A stretch of DNA of 32,283 nucleotides from assembly GCA_025774805.1 (NCBI GenBank), contig JALGZR010000042.1, positions 1-32,283 on the forward strand, read 5' to 3'. Position numbers and translations under genes: made by a program. Position 1 is the first letter of the stretch, and each line of letters opens with the position of its first letter. The notes under the pieces are model-generated. The model was not told where the DNA came from, did no database searches, and saw nothing but the letters and a program-made list of their open reading frames with translations. Shown in pieces: positions 8,148-15,965 of this stretch. The stretch comes from a bacterium (lineage in GTDB: Bacteria; ARS69).

Positions 8148-8245
8148 GGCTCTCTCCGGGTCGGGCACAAGATCGGCGGAAGTCGAGCGGACATGCGACC
8201 GCCTTGGAGTCGGAGTCCGCATCGAAACAACTCGTCCAAGCGATT

Positions 8246-8260
8246 CGACTCTCGGAGTCG
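8246..8260. repeat. Short inverted repeat upstream of the FGE-domain lipoprotein
   Basis: CGACTC (8246-8251) and GAGTCG (8255-8260) form a perfect 6-bp stem with a 3-base loop, about 100 nt upstream of the lipoprotein start. It may be an operator half-site pair or a leader hairpin. Chance occurrence is possible in GC-rich DNA. Confidence 0.25.
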
Positions 8261-8357
8261 GTACGGTATCATGCCGAAGACACCGCGCAAGTCACTTCGA
8301 CGGCGGACAGGGGCGGCGGACGGCCTCCCTGGATCAGCCCGATAGCATCCCGGGAAT

Positions 8358-9119
8358 TCAGCGATAGAGCGCGCGAATCGATCCCCACGAAGCCGACTTC
8401 ACGGAGACCGGGATTCCCTCGAATCCCGCCATGGCGATGAGCTCCGCGTCGCAGAATCCGTCGAAGAACGTGGCCCCGGGGCAGAGGGGCGAGCCCACCG
8501 TTCCGTACAGGTAGGAGTGGGTCTGCCTCGTCGTGGGATAGCAGGTGCCGCAGGCGATCGGGCCGGTCGGCCCCGGGGCCGGCCGGTCGGTGACGACCTC
8601 GACGGGGATCGGCTCACCGGGCTCGGACGACGAGCCGAGCGTGACCAGGTGCACGAAGGGCACGCTGCAATACCCTTCCCAGACGAATTGGTTCCAGCCT
8701 TCCTCCGGTAGAAACGGCACGGTCTCGATCGCCGGTTCGATCGGACAGTTCTCCTCGTCCAGTGCGTGAATGGACGACGATCCGGTATACCCGTAACCAC
8801 TCGGGGTGCTCCGCGCGAAGAACAGGTACGACTCGGTGAGATCGGTGAGATTCGGAGGCGTGTAGTGAACTCCGAAGCGCGCCTGGTCCTCGAAGCCGGA
8901 CCAGACCCAAACCCACCCCGTGCACGTGTTGTGATAGGAGACCCACGGGCTCGACATGGCGGACTTCCAGGCCTCCGCACGCGCGCTCGGCGCCCGGCTC
9001 GGCACCTTCTCGAGCGCCGACCCGCCGCCGGGGACGAGGAGAACGACGGCCCCCGCCCCGCAGAGCGTCGGAGCGAGCATGCGAATCAAGGAGAGGATTC
9101 GTGGGAAGGCTCGGCTCAT
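8358..9119 (-). CDS. Secreted protein of unknown function, Cys- and Trp-containing
   Basis: This 253-aa protein starts with a basic n-region and a hydrophobic core (LAPTLCGAGAVVLLVPGGG) that looks like a Sec signal peptide, probably cleaved near residues 34-36. A shorter start at the internal Met14 would also keep the signal. The mature part has about six cysteines, two in a CGTCYP motif near residue 190 and two around LCPGATFFDGFCD, which suggests disulfides in the periplasm or outside the cell. It is rich in aromatic residues (GWVWVWSGF) and resembles a beta-sandwich, but I recognise no family. It lies upstream of and in the same direction as the FGE-domain lipoprotein, with 210 nt between them, so co-expression is possible but not shown. 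Confidence 0.6.
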   Translation of the reverse strand: MSRAFPRILSLIRMLAPTLCGAGAVVLLVPGGGSALEKVPSRAPSARAEAWKSAMSSPWVSYHNTCTGWVWVWSGFEDQARFGVHYTPPNLTDLTESYLFFARSTPSGYGYTGSSSIHALDEENCPIEPAIETVPFLPEEGWNQFVWEGYCSVPFVHLVTLGSSSEPGEPIPVEVVTDRPAPGPTGPIACGTCYPTTRQTHSYLYGTVGSPLCPGATFFDGFCDAELIAMAGFEGIPVSVKSASWGSIRALYR

Positions 9120-9144
9120 GGCGCACCCTCGTGCCCGGGAGGCG

Positions 9145-9162
9145 CCTCTCCCGCGAGAGAGG
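9145..9162. repeat. Inverted repeat in the leader of the secreted-protein gene
   Basis: CCTCTC (9145-9150) and GAGAGG (9157-9162) are perfect complements around a 6-base loop, 26-43 nt upstream of the ATG at 9119 on the minus strand. It could be a leader hairpin or operator; no other evidence supports a role. Confidence 0.25.
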
Positions 9163-9298
9163 GGGAGGCCGCTCCCTCAACGTCGATCACTGTAACAGAT
9201 TGTCGGGGCCAAGTCATCTCGTCCGTCCCGGCTCTCCGTCCGATCGTGCGGGAACGGCGCGATCCGGGTCGGCGACGGTGGGCGCGGGCCGGAAACCG

Positions 9299-9327
9299 TT
9301 GAATCGGTCGCCCCGGTTTTGTACGCT
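9299..9327 (+). promoter_or_regulatory. Possible sigma70-type promoter of the beta-helix/repeat protein
   Basis: TTGAAT (9299-9304) and TACGCT (9322-9327) are separated by 17 bases and lie 28 nt before the ATG at 9355. The -35 match is four of six; the -10 match is weak (three of six). Position and spacing are good, but the sequence match alone is not decisive. Confidence 0.25.
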
Positions 9328-9354
9328 GGGAGCCTCCTTCCGGAGGACGCGACC

Positions 9355-12300
9355 ATGCTCTGTCCCGTCCACGCGCGTCCCCGTGCCTCTCGGGCGCTTC
9401 CGTCGATTCCCCTCGCGATCGTGGGCCTTCTGGTCTGCCTTCCGCCCGCCGGCGCCACGACGATCCACGTTCCTCAGCAGCAGCCGACGATTGCCGACGG
9501 CCTCGCCGCCGCCGTTCCCGGAGACACCGTGCTGGTGGCCTGCGGGACGTATCCGGAGCACGGGCTGGAGCTCGTCACCGGCGTCGTCCTTCGAAGCGAG
9601 ACCGGGCAGGCCGACTGCGTGACGATCGACGGTGAGCGCCAGGGGCGGGTCTTGACCGGCGTGACCCTGAGTCCCCAGACCCGCGTGATCGGGTTCACGA
9701 TCACCGGGGGGTACGACGACAGCGGGCCGATCCACGGGGACCGGAGCTTCGGCGATCCCGAGGAGGAGTACGCGGAGGGGTTGACGAGAGACGTCGAGCT
9801 GGGGCCCTGGGAACGCGACTACGGCGGAGGGGCGGGGTCTCACCTCATCCTGTCCGACCTGACGTTCGAGAGCTGCCGATTCGTGGACAACGAGGCGCTG
9901 ACCTACGGTGGGGGGGTCCGGGTCGAGGGAGGCTCACCCTTCTTCATCGACTGTGAATTCGAGGGCAACCTCGCGGGGACCCAGGGGGGCGGGCTCTTCG
10001 TCGCCGGATCGGCCGGCACCCCCGGAGGCACGAACGAGATCACCTTCATCGATTGCCTGATCACGGGGAACCGGGCCCGCAGCGGCGGCGGACTCTATGC
10101 CAGCCGAACCACGATCTCCGCGACGCGAACGCACGTGCGCGGAAACGTGGCGGAGCGGACGGGCGGCGGGATCGCCTCCGCCTTCTCCGGTCACGTTTGG
10201 ATCGAGGGTCTGATCGTCGAGAACGGGACCGAGGATCCGCTTCCCTCCCGCGGGGGCGCCCTGGCCCAGTTCGGGGGACTCGCCTCGTTTCAAGGATGCA
10301 CTTTCGCCCGCAACGACTCCCGGAACGCGAGCGCCGTTCTGGCCCACGATGCCGACGTGACCCTCGAGAACTGCCTCGTGGCCCTGCAGACCGAAAGCGC
10401 TCCACTCGACTGTGTCTACGGAGGCACCATCGATCTCACCTGTTGCGACCTCTTCGGAAACGCCGGCGGCGACTACGTCGGCTGCGTGGCGGACCAGTTC
10501 GCCGTCGACGGGAACATCCGGGCGAACCCCTTTTTCTGTGATGCGGCCAACGGGGACTACTCTCTCGCCATCGGATCTCCCTGCCTTCCCGACGGCAACC
10601 CGTGCGGCCTCCTGATCGGTGCGCTCGGGCCGGGCTGCGATCTGGGCGCACTGGTCCTCGTGACGACCGTCCCGCCCGGACTCTTCATTCTCGTCGACGG
10701 GGACACGATGACGGCCCCGGCCTACTTCGGGTGGGTCCCCGGGTCCCCGCACGAGATCGGCACGATCGCCCCCCAGGAGCCGGCCCCGGGGGTGCGTCAC
10801 GACTTCGTCGCCTGGAGCGATGGGGGCGCGCTGATTCACACGGTGATCGCTCCCGACACCGCCCTCGTCCTCACGGCCGAGTTCACCACCGAATACCACC
10901 TGACCACGGCCTCGAGTCCCGGCGGGACGGCCCTTCCTCCCTCCGGGTGGTTCTCCGCAGACGTTCCCGTCGAGCTGACGGCGGTTCCCGACCCGGACTA
11001 CGAGTTTTTCCACTGGGAGGGCTCCGGTCCGGGATCGTACACGGGACCCGAAAATCCGGTCACGATCACGATGATGGGTCCCGTCGAGGAATTCGCCCAC
11101 TTCATGTTCTCCGGGGACTACCTGCTCACGATGGTCGCGGACGGAAACGGATCGGTGTCTCCACCGACCGGTCCGTATCCCGTCGGAACCGAGGTGACGA
11201 TCGAGGCGGTCCCCGACTCCGGCCACCACTTCACGGGCTGGACGGGGCAGGGGCCCGGCTCCTACACGGGGCCCTGGCCGACGGCGACGGTGACGATGCT
11301 CGGTGACATCACCCAGATCGGGCACTTCGCCCCGACCCTCTACACGCTCACGATGTCGGTGCAAGGGCAGGGGACCGTGGAGCCGGGCTCGGGTCAGTAC
11401 CCGGAGGGGGCGACCGTCGCACTGGCGGCCTACCCCGCTCAGGGCTGGCTGTTTCACGAGTGGATCGGTGCCGGCGACGGCTCCTACTCGGGCCCCGATT
11501 CGACTCCGACCATCGTCATGAACAGCGACATAACGGAAGTCGCCGTCTTCACCTACATCGAGTCGTATCCCCTCACGATGACCGCGGGGCCGGGGGGAAG
11601 CGTGACGCCGCCGAGTGGAGACTACCCGAACGGGGCGACGATCGAGATCACCGCGATCCCGGACCTGGGACACTCTTTCGTATACTGGACCGGAACCGGT
11701 CTCGGCTCCTATACGGGGGGAGACAATCCCGCCACCATCACGATGCTCGACGCGATCACGGAGTTCGCGACGTTTCAGCCGGAGTCCGACGTCACGCTCA
11801 CGACGGTGGCGGACACGGGGGGCACGGTGACTCCGCCCTCGGGGGAGTACCCGTACGGCAGCGTGGTGACGCTGGAGGCCGTTCCCGACTCGGGATACGC
11901 CTTCGCCGCCTGGGTCGGCGAGGGTGAGGGATCCTACACGGGGAATCTGAATCCCGTCGACGTGACTCTGGTGAGCTCGATCACCGAGACGGCGCTGTTC
12001 GAGCCCACCGTCTCGGTCACGATCACGACGGATCCCGTCGGATTCCCGATGGTCGTCGACGGTGACTCTGTCCTCTCACCTCAGACCTACGACTGGGCGC
12101 GCTGGTCGAGGCACGATGTCGCGGTGGACTCGCTCGTCGCGGGACCGCCCGGAGAGCGCCACCGCTTCCTGGCCTGGAACGACGGTTACACGCATCCCGC
12201 CCGGCAGATCCGTCCGGTTGAGGACGTCGAGATCCATACGGCGTTCTACACTCTCGAGTACTTCCTGGATTTCGTCGATCCACCCGAGGGATGGTCGATT

Positions 12301-13512
12301 CCGGGCGATACGTGGTGGGAGCCCGGGGCGATCGTGGAAATCGAGGCGATTCCCGTTCCGGGTCACGAATTCGACCAGTGGACGGGGGAGGGCGACGGAT
12401 CCTACACGGGGTCGCAGAACCCGGTCTCCGTCACTTTGAACGAGCCCCTCGTGCAGATCCCGTCCTTCCTGCCGATCGTTCCCGATCCCTTCGGTCACGA
12501 GTTCTCCATCAGCGCGAGCGACACCGATCCCTTCGTGAACACCGCGGTGCCGGCCGGGGGAACCCGCCCCCTCTACTTCTGGGCGACGTGCCTCGAGGAG
12601 GGGCTCTCGGCGCTGGAGGCCGGGGTCGTCACGGACATGCCGGTCACCGGGTTCACGACCTCACCTGACGTCTACAACGTCGGGACTGCGACCGATCTCC
12701 TCCTGGCGATCGGCGGCTGCCCGGAAGGCCCGGAGGTCGACTTCCTGATCGGTCACTGGAGCGTCGTCGACGAAGGGGGCACGTTCTGCCTGGGTCCCTC
12801 CTCGGGGGGTCTTTTCGCGTCGATTGAATGCTCCGCGAACTTCATGGTCGAGAATCCGCGTCTTCTCGGCTTCTCCTCGACCGAGGAGGGCCCCTGTCTC
12901 ATCGACGACAATCCGTGCGTGGGGGGACGGACGCTCGCCTTGGAAGGGGAGATCCGATTCGAGGAACGGGAACACGCGCTGGAGCTCCGCTGGACACCGA
13001 GTGAACCGCGATCTTCGCGAGGGTGGCACGTCTACCGCTCGCTCCGCACCGGGGGACCCTACGAGCGGCTGACCCGCACCCTCGTCCCGGGCGGGGTCGT
13101 CCCCCGGTTCCTCGACGAAGCGGTCACGGGCGGCCTAGTCTATCATTACAAGCTTCTCGAGATCCGCGCGGGACGCCCCGGCTCCTCGGCGGGCCCGGCG
13201 ATCGGGGAAGCGCCGGTGTGGGCTCCCGCATACACGGCGTTCACCGACGTCGGCCCGAATCCGTTCCGGGAGAGAACGACCCTCCGCTTCTCCGTTCGGG
13301 ATCGGTCCCGAACCCGCCTCCGCCTGTACGACGTGAGCGGTCGTCTCGTCCGGCGTCTCGTCGACGGCGAACGAGAGAGCGGGTACCATGATGTCGTCTG
13401 GAACGGTCGGGACGATGCGGGACTTCGGGTGACCGGCGGGGTCTACTTCGCGCGACTCGAGATCGGCGGCTTCCGCGCCACTCGGAAGGTGTTGGTGCTG
13501 GGACCGAAATAG
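9355..13512 (+). CDS. Large exported beta-helix protein with GSYTG repeats and FlgD-like C-terminus
   Basis: The 1385-aa protein starts at ATG 9355, eight bases after CGGAGGA, with a signal peptide (AIVGLLVCLPPAGATT). Residues about 30-440 look like a right-handed parallel beta-helix of the pectate-lyase/DUF1565 kind, beginning TTIHVPQQQPTIADGLAAA with recurring GGG and C-x-F rungs. Residues 514-980 carry six InlB-B-like (Flg_new_2) repeats of about 72-75 residues, each with a GSYTG or GSYSG turn, interspersed with two larger VDGD modules. Residues about 990-1230 are an unassigned Cys-containing domain. A fibronectin-like segment follows, and the end (from residue 1296, DVGPNPFRERTTLRF to GGVYFARLE) is a FlgD Ig-like/sorting-type domain. 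This architecture indicates a surface or secreted adhesin, or a polysaccharide-interacting protein. Substrate and export route are not visible. Confidence 0.85.
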   Translation: MLCPVHARPRASRALPSIPLAIVGLLVCLPPAGATTIHVPQQQPTIADGLAAAVPGDTVLVACGTYPEHGLELVTGVVLRSETGQADCVTIDGERQGRVLTGVTLSPQTRVIGFTITGGYDDSGPIHGDRSFGDPEEEYAEGLTRDVELGPWERDYGGGAGSHLILSDLTFESCRFVDNEALTYGGGVRVEGGSPFFIDCEFEGNLAGTQGGGLFVAGSAGTPGGTNEITFIDCLITGNRARSGGGLYASRTTISATRTHVRGNVAERTGGGIASAFSGHVWIEGLIVENGTEDPLPSRGGALAQFGGLASFQGCTFARNDSRNASAVLAHDADVTLENCLVALQTESAPLDCVYGGTIDLTCCDLFGNAGGDYVGCVADQFAVDGNIRANPFFCDAANGDYSLAIGSPCLPDGNPCGLLIGALGPGCDLGALVLVTTVPPGLFILVDGDTMTAPAYFGWVPGSPHEIGTIAPQEPAPGVRHDFVAWSDGGALIHTVIAPDTALVLTAEFTTEYHLTTASSPGGTALPPSGWFSADVPVELTAVPDPDYEFFHWEGSGPGSYTGPENPVTITMMGPVEEFAHFMFSGDYLLTMVADGNGSVSPPTGPYPVGTEVTIEAVPDSGHHFTGWTGQGPGSYTGPWPTATVTMLGDITQIGHFAPTLYTLTMSVQGQGTVEPGSGQYPEGATVALAAYPAQGWLFHEWIGAGDGSYSGPDSTPTIVMNSDITEVAVFTYIESYPLTMTAGPGGSVTPPSGDYPNGATIEITAIPDLGHSFVYWTGTGLGSYTGGDNPATITMLDAITEFATFQPESDVTLTTVADTGGTVTPPSGEYPYGSVVTLEAVPDSGYAFAAWVGEGEGSYTGNLNPVDVTLVSSITETALFEPTVSVTITTDPVGFPMVVDGDSVLSPQTYDWARWSRHDVAVDSLVAGPPGERHRFLAWNDGYTHPARQIRPVEDVEIHTAFYTLEYFLDFVDPPEGWSIPGDTWWEPGAIVEIEAIPVPGHEFDQWTGEGDGSYTGSQNPVSVTLNEPLVQIPSFLPIVPDPFGHEFSISASDTDPFVNTAVPAGGTRPLYFWATCLEEGLSALEAGVVTDMPVTGFTTSPDVYNVGTATDLLLAIGGCPEGPEVDFLIGHWSVVDEGGTFCLGPSSGGLFASIECSANFMVENPRLLGFSSTEEGPCLIDDNPCVGGRTLALEGEIRFEEREHALELRWTPSEPRSSRGWHVYRSLRTGGPYERLTRTLVPGGVVPRFLDEAVTGGLVYHYKLLEIRAGRPGSSAGPAIGEAPVWAPAYTAFTDVGPNPFRERTTLRFSVRDRSRTRLRLYDVSGRLVRRLVDGERESGYHDVVWNGRDDAGLRVTGGVYFARLEIGGFRATRKVLVLGPK
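10894..12480 (+). repeat. Tandem protein repeats (six GSYTG-type, one interposed VDGD module)
   Basis: Repeat starts at the protein level fall near 10894, 11119, 11341, 11566, 11791 and 12259, with a VDGD-type module at 12016 and a related one just before 10894. Each unit runs from a Leu-Thr strand through a PPSG turn and a GHxFxxW core to a GSYTG loop and an ITMxxxITExAxF strand. The DNA is diverged between units, so the duplication is old. Confidence 0.8.
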
Positions 13513-13566
13513 AGTCGGCGCCCTGGATCCTCCGAGATCACGATTCCGGGAGATTGCCGCGTTTCT

Positions 13567-15405
13567 TCAAATGCGGACCTGGTAGGTGTACAGCTCTCGA
13601 TAGCGCCCGTCGCTCGCGATCAACCGGTCGTGGGTCCCACGTTCCACGATACACCCGTCCTCGAGAACGAGGATCTGATCGGCGCGCCGGATGGTACTCA
13701 GGCGGTGGGCGATCACGAGCGTGGTCCTCCCCGACATCAGACGACCGAGGCTCTCCTGGATGTACGCCTCGCTCTCGTTGTCCAGGCTCGAGGTCGCCTC
13801 GTCGAGGATGAGAATCCGGGCGTCGGCCAATACCGCGCGGGCGATCGCGACCCGCTGTCTCTGCCCGCCGGAGAGCTTCACCCCGCGCTCGCCGATGAGC
13901 GCGTCCAGACCGTCGTCGAAGCGATCCGTGAACTCCTTGACGTGGGCGGCGGCCACCGCGGCCAGAAGCTCCTCTTCGGTCGCCTCCGGGCGTGCGAACA
14001 GGATGTTCTCGCGAATGCTCCCCTCGAAGAGGAACTCGTCCTGGAGCACGACGCCCAGCCGGCGGCGGTAGGAGTCGAGCCGGACACTCGCGAGGTCGTG
14101 ACCGTCGATCCGCACGACGCCGGTCGTCGGGGTCCGGAAGGAAGCGGCGAGACCCGCCGTCGTCGTCTTGCCCGAACCGGAGCTTCCGACCAGCGCGGTG
14201 ACCGACCCCGCCGGAGCTTCGAAGGTGACATTCTTCAGGACGTCCTTGCCCTTCTCGTACGCGAACGAGACGTTCTCGAAGGAGAGATCTCCACGAACGT
14301 CATCCAACCGGACGTGGCGCGTCTCCTCTTCCCCCTCCGGATCCATTTCGAGGATCTCCTCCATGCGATCCAGCCCGGCGAACGCCTCCGTCATCTGCGT
14401 GCCGATGTTGCTCATCTGGATGATCGGCGTGATGAGGAAGGCGAGATACAGCGTGAACGCGACGAAGTCTCCGACCGTCATCTGGCCGTTCATGATCATC
14501 GTGCCGCCGACGCCCATGATGATGACGCTGGTCAATCCCATGAGCAGCGTCGCCATGCTCGTGACGAGGCTGGTGGCCGTGAGCGATTGCCTGACGTTGT
14601 CGAAAACCCGGGCGACACCCTTCTCGAACACCTTGCACTCGTGTTCCTCGGCGCTGAATCCCTTGACCACGCGAATGCCGCCGAGAGTCTCCGTGACCCG
14701 GCCGGTCACCTCCGCGTTGATGGCTCCGCGCCTTCGGAAGATCGGCCGGATGTGGGCGAACGCCTTCATCGAGATCAACCCGAAGACAACGAGCGGAACG
14801 AAGGCGTAGAGGGTCATCAGCGCGTTGATCCGGATGAGGAGGACGAACGCGACGACGGCGGTGAGCACCCCGCCGACGAGCTGGACGAGCCCCGTGCCGA
14901 CGAGATTCCGCACGCCCTCCACGTCCGTCATGATGCGCGAGACGAGGGCACCGGACTTGTTGTCGTCGAAGAACGCGATCGGGAGGCGGATGATCTTTCT
15001 CTGCATCTGCGCGCGAAGAACGGAGATCAAGTGCTGCGCTTCCACGCTGAGAAGACGGGTCAGGAGAAACGACGTCACCGACTGGACGATCAGCGCGAGG
15101 GCGACGACGAGGAGCAGCAGCCGCAAAAGCGACGTGTCGTGCTCCACGATGACGTCGTCGATGAGGAACTTCGTCGATCCGGGAAGGACGAGGCCCGCCA
15201 GACGGTTGATGCCGACGAGGAGGAGACCCACGAAAACCAGCTTCTTCCGTGGCCAGATGATCGTGCGGACCGCGTGGCGGACGCTGGCAAGGGAGACGGG
15301 CCGGGAGCCCCGACTCTCGCCGTCGAGCGCACGGGAGCCGCGGCGGTACCGGAGCCCCTTCCCGACCTCTCGCGCGATCTTGTCCGGATTGCCGGTGACA
15401 GTCAT
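13567..15405 (-). CDS. ABC exporter, fused permease-ATPase (MsbA/LmrA-like)
   Basis: This 612-aa half-transporter has an N-terminal six-helix ABC exporter domain (residues about 55-345) and a C-terminal ATPase. Motifs are complete: Walker A GSSGSGKTT (about 405), Q-loop VVLQDEFLFEGSIREN, signature LSGGQRQR (about 510), Walker B ILILDEATSSLD (about 530) and the switch histidine in IAHRLST (about 563). It would homodimerise in the inner membrane and use ATP to export lipids, lipopolysaccharide precursors, peptides or drugs. MsbA-like lipid flipping is the common role, but the sequence does not fix the substrate. The N-terminus has a polar extension of about 45 residues before the first helix. 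AGGAGG lies about 15 bases before the ATG. The gene is convergent with the beta-helix gene and divergent from the aromatic operon, with no partner permease nearby. Confidence 0.92.
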   Translation of the reverse strand: MTVTGNPDKIAREVGKGLRYRRGSRALDGESRGSRPVSLASVRHAVRTIIWPRKKLVFVGLLLVGINRLAGLVLPGSTKFLIDDVIVEHDTSLLRLLLLVVALALIVQSVTSFLLTRLLSVEAQHLISVLRAQMQRKIIRLPIAFFDDNKSGALVSRIMTDVEGVRNLVGTGLVQLVGGVLTAVVAFVLLIRINALMTLYAFVPLVVFGLISMKAFAHIRPIFRRRGAINAEVTGRVTETLGGIRVVKGFSAEEHECKVFEKGVARVFDNVRQSLTATSLVTSMATLLMGLTSVIIMGVGGTMIMNGQMTVGDFVAFTLYLAFLITPIIQMSNIGTQMTEAFAGLDRMEEILEMDPEGEEETRHVRLDDVRGDLSFENVSFAYEKGKDVLKNVTFEAPAGSVTALVGSSGSGKTTTAGLAASFRTPTTGVVRIDGHDLASVRLDSYRRRLGVVLQDEFLFEGSIRENILFARPEATEEELLAAVAAAHVKEFTDRFDDGLDALIGERGVKLSGGQRQRVAIARAVLADARILILDEATSSLDNESEAYIQESLGRLMSGRTTLVIAHRLSTIRRADQILVLEDGCIVERGTHDRLIASDGRYRELYTYQVRI

Positions 15406-15542
15406 GGCGTCCCCCGGGGCCTCCTGGCGCGACGTGAGAGCCGCAATCTAAGGGATTTCGCGGGAATCCGCGCCCCTGCGATGGGTCGCGGTCGTCTGTC
15501 CGTCCATTTGCTCCATCATATTGCTCCGAGAATGATGAGTTC

Positions 15543-15556
15543 GCAATCCGGATTGC
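15543..15556. promoter_or_regulatory. Perfect 14-bp palindrome, candidate operator
   Basis: GCAATCCGGATTGC is its own reverse complement. It lies in the divergent region about 140 nt upstream of the exporter gene and 410 nt upstream of the dehydrogenase. The length and dyad symmetry fit a homodimeric repressor site (TetR or GntR type). No regulator gene is in the window to pair with it. Confidence 0.4.
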
Positions 15557-15892
15557 AGAGATCTCGATCGGCCCTGCCCCCCGGGGCCCGCCGACATCGA
15601 AGGGGCGCGCCGCCGATCGCGGACGAGGATCCTCCGCGTCCCGGACACGACGATCGCCGAGTAATCGAGCGGATGACCCGGTTTCGCCCCGAACAAGACC
15701 GAGGATTCCGCCGGGAAGCCGTTTCTGATTGGAGGGAGGGACCGTTTCGCCGAGGACGAACAAGGTCGAGAAGCGGACCCGGTTTCCGGGTCCGACCTCC
15801 GAGAAACTCTGGATGGCCTCCGGTGAGGCGAAGACTCGTGGGGTACCCCATCCGCGGTCGGTCCCCGCCGAACGAATGGGCGGAGTCCACGC

Positions 15893-15928
15893 TCGACCGA
15901 GTGGCGATCGGGGGGTTATACATGTACA
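15893..15928 (+). promoter_or_regulatory. Possible promoter and operator of the benzoyl-CoA (box) operon
   Basis: TCGACC (15893-15898) and TATACA (15917-15922), 18 bases apart, resemble a sigma70 promoter about 45 nt upstream of the dehydrogenase ATG. The -10 overlaps the near-perfect 12-bp dyad TATACATGTACA (15917-15928), a placement expected for a repressor site. Each hexamer matches the consensus in only four positions. Confidence 0.35.
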
Positions 15929-15965
15929 CGGAGACCCATGCAACCCGGTATCAGGACGGAAAAAG

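Larger units (their letters stand above)
15406..15965. promoter_or_regulatory. 560-nt divergent regulatory region between ABC exporter and box operon
   Basis: No credible gene is present; the frame open from 15729 is only the non-conserved upstream extension of the dehydrogenase. The region holds a perfect 14-bp palindrome (15543-15556), an adjacent imperfect inverted repeat CATCAT/ATGATG (15514-15519 and 15532-15537), a TATGAT-like -10 on the minus strand at 15515-15520, and a promoter-like pair before the dehydrogenase. These features suggest regulated divergent transcription. Confidence 0.45.

Noticed and set aside
15729-15965. N-terminal extension of the aldehyde dehydrogenase
   Set aside because: The 79 residues are not like any ALDH N-terminus, and the ATG at 15966 gives the standard family start.
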